Of a stretch of 64,000 bases of DNA, positions 57,323 through 64,000 are shown piece after piece. The translations under genes were made by a program, and so were the position numbers. How positions within the stretch are numbered: position 1 is the first letter of the stretch; every line of letters begins with the position of its first letter. The stretch spans positions 103,131-167,130 of the forward strand of contig NZ_CABFVD010000003.1 in NCBI RefSeq assembly GCF_902143515.1, given 5' to 3'. The notes beneath the pieces were generated by a model. The model saw only the letters and a program-made list of their open reading frames with translations. It ran no database searches and had not been told where the DNA came from. The DNA is from Hathewaya massiliensis (lineage in GTDB: Bacteria > Bacillota > Clostridia > Clostridiales > Clostridiaceae).

Positions 57323-57349
57323 AGAGAACCCATAGTTCATGGGTTCTCT
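57323..57349 (-). terminator. eno terminator
   Basis: The 11-bp stem AGAGAACCCAT/ATGGGTTCTCT lies 12 bp after the eno stop. A modest T-rich tail (AAATATTTC) follows on the minus strand. Confidence 0.75.
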
Positions 57350-57360
57350 AAATTAAATAC

Positions 57361-58722
<1,362 letters not shown>

Positions 58723-58744
58723 TTAAAGTAAATTATTTTCTAAA

Positions 58745-60280
58745 CTAAGCCTTAATTAAAGAATTTCCTGTCATCTCTTCAGGTTTAGAAAGTCCCATAG
58801 TTTCTAACATAGTAGGAGCTATATCAGCTAATACTCCCTCTTTTAAACCTCTACCATTTACCTCATTAGAAACCCATAAAAATGGAACTTTATTAGTTGT
58901 ATGAGATGTCAGTGGTTTCCCTGTGGAATAATCAATCATTTGTTCACAATTTCCATGGTCTGCTGTAATAAATACCGTGCCATTCTTTTCTAAAATCTTT
59001 GGTACCACTCTTCCAAGACAAGTATCTACTGTTTCTACAGCTTTTATTGCAGCCTCTAATACCCCTGTATGGCCAACCATATCTGGATTTGCATAATTTA
59101 ATATAATCATATCATAGGCATTATCTTCTATGGCTTTAACTACCTTATCTGTAACTTCTGGTGCACTCATTTCAGGCTGAAGGTCATAAGTTGCAACCTT
59201 TGGAGAACTCACTAATATTCTTTCTTCTCCTTTATAAGGTTCTTCCCTTCCTCCACTAAAGAAAAAGGTTACATGAGCATATTTCTCTGTCTCTGCTATC
59301 CTTAATTGAGTTTTTCCATTATTACTTACATACTCTCCTAAGGTATTTTTATGTGCTGATGGTGGATAAGCCACTTTTACATTTTCTATGGTTTTATCAT
59401 ATTCGGTCATACAAACATAGTTTAATTCTAATGTTTCTCTTTTAAATCCTTCAAACTCTTTATCATTAATAGCTCTTGTAATTTCCCTTGCTCTATCTGG
59501 TCTAAAGTTGAAGAATATTACAGTATCATGATTTTCTATTTTCCCTGTAGGTTCTTCCCCATCTATTATTACTGTAGGAAGCACAAATTCATCTGTCTTA
59601 TTATCATGATAGGAATTATCTAAGGCCTCAAAAGCTGATTTTGCTATCTCACCTCTACCTTGAACCATGGCTCTATATGAAAGTTCTACCCTTTCCCATC
59701 TCTTATCCCTATCCATAGAGTAGTATCTTCCTGAAATTGTAGCAATCTTTCCAATGCCAATTTCTTTCATATAATCTTCTATTTCTTTTATATAAATTTC
59801 TGCTGATTTAGGTGGTACATCTCTTCCATCTAAGATAGCATGAACATAAACCTTTTTAGCATTTTTAAGTTTAGCAAGCTTTAATAGACCCTTTAGATGT
59901 TCTATATGAGAGTGAACTCCTCCATCAGATAATAAGCCTATAAGATGGATAGCATTATTACTATTTATAGCCTTATCTATGGCATCATTAAAGACTTCTT
60001 TTTTAAAGAATTCCCCATTTTCTATATCTCTTGTAATACCAGTTAAATGCTGAAATATAATTCTACCAGCACCAATATTTAAATGTCCCACTTCAGAGTT
60101 ACCCATTTGGCCCTCTGGCAGACCTACACTAAGTCCACTGGCACTTAAGAGTGTGCTTGGATAACTACTCATTAGTTTATCAAAATTAGGTTTTTTAGCT
60201 AAGGCTGCAGCGTTTGATTCTTTGTCTTGTGAAATCCCAAATCCATCTAGTATCATTAGCATAACAGGTTTTCTTTCCAT
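58745..60280 (-). CDS. gpmI: Cofactor-independent phosphoglycerate mutase
   Basis: The 511-aa alkaline-phosphatase-fold enzyme has the nucleophile Ser62 in GNSEVGHLN, metal-binding LDGFG near the start, and GHTGVLEAA and ITADHGNCEQM near the end. It interconverts 3- and 2-phosphoglycerate using Mn, without a bisphosphate cofactor. The length is normal. AGGAGGAAG precedes the ATG. It follows tpiA by 28 bp. Confidence 0.97.
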   Translation of the reverse strand: MERKPVMLMILDGFGISQDKESNAAALAKKPNFDKLMSSYPSTLLSASGLSVGLPEGQMGNSEVGHLNIGAGRIIFQHLTGITRDIENGEFFKKEVFNDAIDKAINSNNAIHLIGLLSDGGVHSHIEHLKGLLKLAKLKNAKKVYVHAILDGRDVPPKSAEIYIKEIEDYMKEIGIGKIATISGRYYSMDRDKRWERVELSYRAMVQGRGEIAKSAFEALDNSYHDNKTDEFVLPTVIIDGEEPTGKIENHDTVIFFNFRPDRAREITRAINDKEFEGFKRETLELNYVCMTEYDKTIENVKVAYPPSAHKNTLGEYVSNNGKTQLRIAETEKYAHVTFFFSGGREEPYKGEERILVSSPKVATYDLQPEMSAPEVTDKVVKAIEDNAYDMIILNYANPDMVGHTGVLEAAIKAVETVDTCLGRVVPKILEKNGTVFITADHGNCEQMIDYSTGKPLTSHTTNKVPFLWVSNEVNGRGLKEGVLADIAPTMLETMGLSKPEEMTGNSLIKA

Positions 60281-60308
60281 ATTTTCTTCCTCCTGTATAA
60301 AAGTCCGA

Positions 60309-61055
60309 TTAGTAATTTACTATACCTGCAAAATCTTTTGCTTTAAGGCTAGCTCCCCCTACTAATCCTCCATCTATATCTGATTCAGCCATTTGTTCTT
60401 TTATAGTTGAAGGTTTTACTGAACCACCATATAGAATTCTAACTTTATCTGAAATTTCTTTTCCATATAAGTCTTTTACTATATTTCTTATAAAGCTTAT
60501 TGTATCATTTGCCTCTTTAGAAGTAGCTGTCATTCCAGTTCCGATAGCCCATATTGGTTCATAAGCTATAACAAGTCTTTCTACTTCTTGAGCCCCTATT
60601 TCATTTAGGTCTAATTTTATTTGTTTTCCTATTACTTCTTCTGTAATGTTTGCTTTTCTCTCTTCTAGAGTTTCTCCAACACAAAGTATAGGAATTATAT
60701 TATGATTAAAAGCTGCTTTAAGCTTTTTATTTACTGTTAAATCCGTTTCATTGAAATATTGTCTTCTTTCACTATGCCCTATTATTACATAGTCTACTCC
60801 AAGTTCATTTAGCATATTAGGGGATATTTCTCCTGTAAATGCACCATTTTCTTCAGAGTGCATATTTTGAGCACCAACTTTGATATTTGTGCCTTTAACC
60901 TCATCTATTACACTTTTTATACTTAGAAAACTTGGACAAACTATAACTTCCGCTTTAGCATCTTTTACAAGTGGCTTTAGTTCTTTAACTAAGGTTAAAG
61001 CTTCTTCAATGGTATTATTCATTTTCCAATTTCCAGCTATAATAGGTTTTCTCAT
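60309..61055 (-). CDS. tpiA: Triosephosphate isomerase
   Basis: The 248-aa TIM barrel shows Lys11 in AGNWKMN, His95 in IGHSERR, Glu167 in [11 protein letters not shown], and the C-terminal phosphate loop YGGSVKP with GGLVGGASL. It interconverts dihydroxyacetone phosphate and glyceraldehyde 3-phosphate. AAAGGGTGG precedes the ATG. It lies 65 bp after pgk, within the glycolytic operon. Confidence 0.97.
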   Translation of the reverse strand: MRKPIIAGNWKMNNTIEEALTLVKELKPLVKDAKAEVIVCPSFLSIKSVIDEVKGTNIKVGAQNMHSEENGAFTGEISPNMLNELGVDYVIIGHSERRQYFNETDLTVNKKLKAAFNHNIIPILCVGETLEERKANITEEVIGKQIKLDLNEIGAQEVERLVIAYEPIWAIGTGMTATSKEANDTISFIRNIVKDLYGKEISDKVRILYGGSVKPSTIKEQMAESDIDGGLVGGASLKAKDFAGIVNY

Positions 61056-61120
61056 ATTACCACCCTTTCATAATCTAAACTAACCAAGGGATAAACTTAT
61101 CCTTGGTTAGTATTAATTTT

Positions 61121-62317
61121 TTATTTTTCCTGTAATGCTGCGATTCCTGGTAATTCTTTTCCTTCTAAGAATTCAAGAGATGCCCCTCCACCAGTTGAAA
61201 TATGAGTCATCTTATCTCCATATCCTAGGTTATTTACAGCTGAAGCACTATCTCCACCACCTATTATTGTGGTAGCTTTAGTTTCTGATAAAGCCTTTGC
61301 CATAGTTTCAGTTCCCTTTGCAAAGTTTTTAAATTCGAAAACTCCTAGAGGTCCATTCCAAATAACAGTTTTTGCTTCCTTAACTGCATTTGTAAATAAC
61401 TCCATAGTCTTAGGTCCTATATCCATACCCATATACTCATCACCAATATTTCTATCCTCAGTAATTATTGGCTCAGCATCCTTTGAAAATTCAGTTGCTA
61501 CGGTGAAATCTACTGGCAATAATAGTTTTACCCCTTTTTCCTCTGCTTTTTTAACCATATCTAGTGCATAACTCATTTTATCCTCTTCTAAAAGAGATTT
61601 ACCTATAGTATGTCCTTGAGCTTTTAAGAAAGTATAAGCCATTCCACCACCTATGATTAAAGTATCCACTTTATCTAAAAGATTATTTATAACATTTATT
61701 TTATCTGATACCTTTGCTCCACCTAAGATGGCTACAAAAGGTCTTTCTGGATTTTCCACTGCTTCACCTAAAAATTTTAATTCTTTTTGAATTAGATATC
61801 CACATGCTGATTCTTTTAAGTACTCAGTTACTCCCACAGTAGAACAATGAGCTCTATGAGCAGTTCCAAAGGCATCATTTACGAAAATTTCTGCAAGAGA
61901 AGCTAATTCTTTAGAAAAGTTTTCTTCATTTTTAGTTTCTTCTTTTCTATAACGAGTATTTTGTAATAATACAACATCTCCATCTTTCATAGCCTCTACA
62001 GCTTTTTTTGCATTCTCACCAACTACATTATCATCATCTGCAAAAACTACTGTTTTTTCTAGCAACTCTGAAAGTCTATTTGCAACTGGTTCAAGGGATA
62101 ACTCTTTTTTAGGCTCTCCCTTTGGTTTTCCAAGATGAGAACATAAAATAACTTTAGCCCCATTTTCCATTAAATATTTTATAGTTGGAAGTGCACCTTT
62201 TAATCTATTTTCATCAGTAATTTTTCCTTCTTGTATTGGCACATTAAAATCGCATCTAACTAGAACTTTTTTACCTTTTACATTAAGATCTTCTATGGTT
62301 TTTTTATTGTACTTCAT
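61121..62317 (-). CDS. pgk: Phosphoglycerate kinase
   Basis: The 398-aa two-domain kinase has [19 protein letters not shown], and the nucleotide-site [10 protein letters not shown] with [13 protein letters not shown] near the end. It makes ATP from 1,3-bisphosphoglycerate. The frame opens five codons earlier with TTG, but that stretch contains the ribosome binding site GGGAGG, so the ATG at 62317 is the start. It lies between gapA and tpiA. Confidence 0.97.
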   Translation of the reverse strand: MKYNKKTIEDLNVKGKKVLVRCDFNVPIQEGKITDENRLKGALPTIKYLMENGAKVILCSHLGKPKGEPKKELSLEPVANRLSELLEKTVVFADDDNVVGENAKKAVEAMKDGDVVLLQNTRYRKEETKNEENFSKELASLAEIFVNDAFGTAHRAHCSTVGVTEYLKESACGYLIQKELKFLGEAVENPERPFVAILGGAKVSDKINVINNLLDKVDTLIIGGGMAYTFLKAQGHTIGKSLLEEDKMSYALDMVKKAEEKGVKLLLPVDFTVATEFSKDAEPIITEDRNIGDEYMGMDIGPKTMELFTNAVKEAKTVIWNGPLGVFEFKNFAKGTETMAKALSETKATTIIGGGDSASAVNNLGYGDKMTHISTGGGASLEFLEGKELPGIAALQEK

Positions 62318-62433
62318 AGAGCTACCTCCCAAATTTATTGATATAACAGATATTTATTAATTATATTTTAACATAAATTTTTTAACATAAATATAGATTA
62401 TTATGTCCTAAGTAAAACTTATTAATGCTATAA

Positions 62434-62472
62434 AAGTCTAGTTTTATAGAGAAACTACAAAACTAGACTTTG
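62434..62472 (-). terminator. Hairpin between gapA and pgk
   Basis: AAGTCTAGTTTT pairs with AAAACTAGACTT. On the minus strand TTTTAT follows. It may attenuate read-through, lowering pgk relative to gapA, or end a gapA transcript. Confidence 0.65.
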
Positions 62473-62551
62473 TTTAACTGCATATACTATAAACTTATTA
62501 ATTGCAATAAGCTATACTAATTCATTTCTCTCAAGAATTATTATATCACAA

Positions 62552-63589
<1,038 letters not shown>

Positions 63590-63608
63590 TTACTTAATTA
63601 TTATTCTC

Positions 63609-64000
63609 TTATTTTTCTAAAATTATATTTATTATTTTTTCTGCAGCACCTTCATCGGTAATTAAAACAGCTCTATTTTTATTCTTTAATCCACCTATAA
63701 TGGCTTCTGCCTTATTAGAACCAGCTGCTACAGCAATAAGCTCATCCATTTTATAAGTATCTTCTTCTTGTACACCTATAGTGGTATGTTTAAATATTAC
63801 ATTTCCATCTATATCGTAATAATTTCCAAGCGCCTCACCTACAGCTCCTTTTTCTATAATACTTTCTATATCACTAGGTGAAAGTTCTCTTTTTTGAGCC
63901 ATTTCATCAGCTCTTCCAATCCCATAAATTAGTATGTTAGAATTTCTTATACTGGTCACAATTTCTTCTATGCTTTTTTCATTTAACATTGTATTTAAAG
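63609..64000 (-). CDS. cggR: Central glycolytic genes regulator CggR, C-terminal part
   Basis: The frame stays open through the right edge of the window, so only the last ~130 codons are visible. They read LIYGIGRADEMAQKRELSPS, GAVGEALGNYYDIDG and LIAVAAGSNKAEAI. This is the sugar-phosphate-binding domain of SorC/DeoR-type repressors. CggR represses the gapA operon until fructose-1,6-bisphosphate binds. Its position directly before gapA supports the name; the DNA-binding part and the operator are outside. Confidence 0.88.
   Translation of the reverse strand, partial: LNTMLNEKSIEEIVTSIRNSNILIYGIGRADEMAQKRELSPSDIESIIEKGAVGEALGNYYDIDGNVIFKHTTIGVQEEDTYKMDELIAVAAGSNKAEAIIGGLKNKNRAVLITDEGAAEKIINIILEK

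Overview
The window is low-GC DNA with AGGAGG-type ribosome binding sites, many TTG/GTG starts, a T-box leader, a cggR-gapA-pgk-tpiA-gpmI-eno glycolytic run, and a tmRNA whose tag reads ANDNFALAA. This points to a Firmicute of the genus Clostridium (sensu stricto). The species is not decided here. Nearly all genes read on the minus strand.

Layout: (1) 1-6600 is patchy. It holds a MerR regulator, a T-box-controlled divergent methionyl-tRNA synthetase with a pduB 3'-end remnant behind it, an orphan PduB shell protein, a ferritin-like protein, and debris of a permease, a TetR regulator and another gene. (2) 6700-14530 is a complete Wadjet (JetD-JetA-JetB-JetC) plasmid-defence operon. (3) 14530-18950 is a graveyard with a RelA/SpoT remnant and DUF6718 partner, a nucleotidyltransferase-fold protein, GHKL-ATPase and other fragments, a PLD-nuclease/DUF4357 protein and a homing-endonuclease tail. 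A hairpin repeat recurs at the break points. (4) 18950-33290 looks like an island at the 3' end of ssrA. It holds a four-gene overlapping operon ending in a 1751-aa DruE-type DUF1998 helicase (Druantia type I-like order, without DruA), a serine-recombinase remnant, a GmrSD-type DUF262/DUF1524 protein and an IS. (5) 33288-33924 is ssrA (tmRNA), interrupted in its T-loop by a 283-nt group I intron, followed by smpB.

(6) 34900-44000 carries a cytosolic MCP/solute-binding-protein fusion, a 51-aa small protein, rnr, a hairpin-rich 0.8 kb spacer, an RsuA-type pseudouridine synthase, a triple-tyrosine-motif protein and a YaiI/YqxD protein. (7) 44073-46657 is a 30-gene tRNA operon made of a roughly 853-bp unit repeated three times, with one consensus promoter and a terminator. 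(8) 46800-56640 has a YfcE-type phosphodiesterase, an XTP/dITP pyrophosphatase, an unrecognised 470-aa protein, an oligopeptide-binding lipoprotein, ligA, pcrA and yerC. (9) 56890-64000 is secG, eno, gpmI, tpiA, pgk, gapA and the 3' part of cggR.

The right half is core housekeeping sequence. The left half is a defence and decay zone where at least four anti-mobile-element modules (Wadjet, the DruE operon, GmrSD, PLD-DUF4357) sit among fragments of mobile elements. The most unusual items are the DruA-less Druantia-like operon with its putative ssrA attachment scar, the intron-split tmRNA, the hairpin repeat at gene break points, and the cytosolic MCP-SBP fusion.
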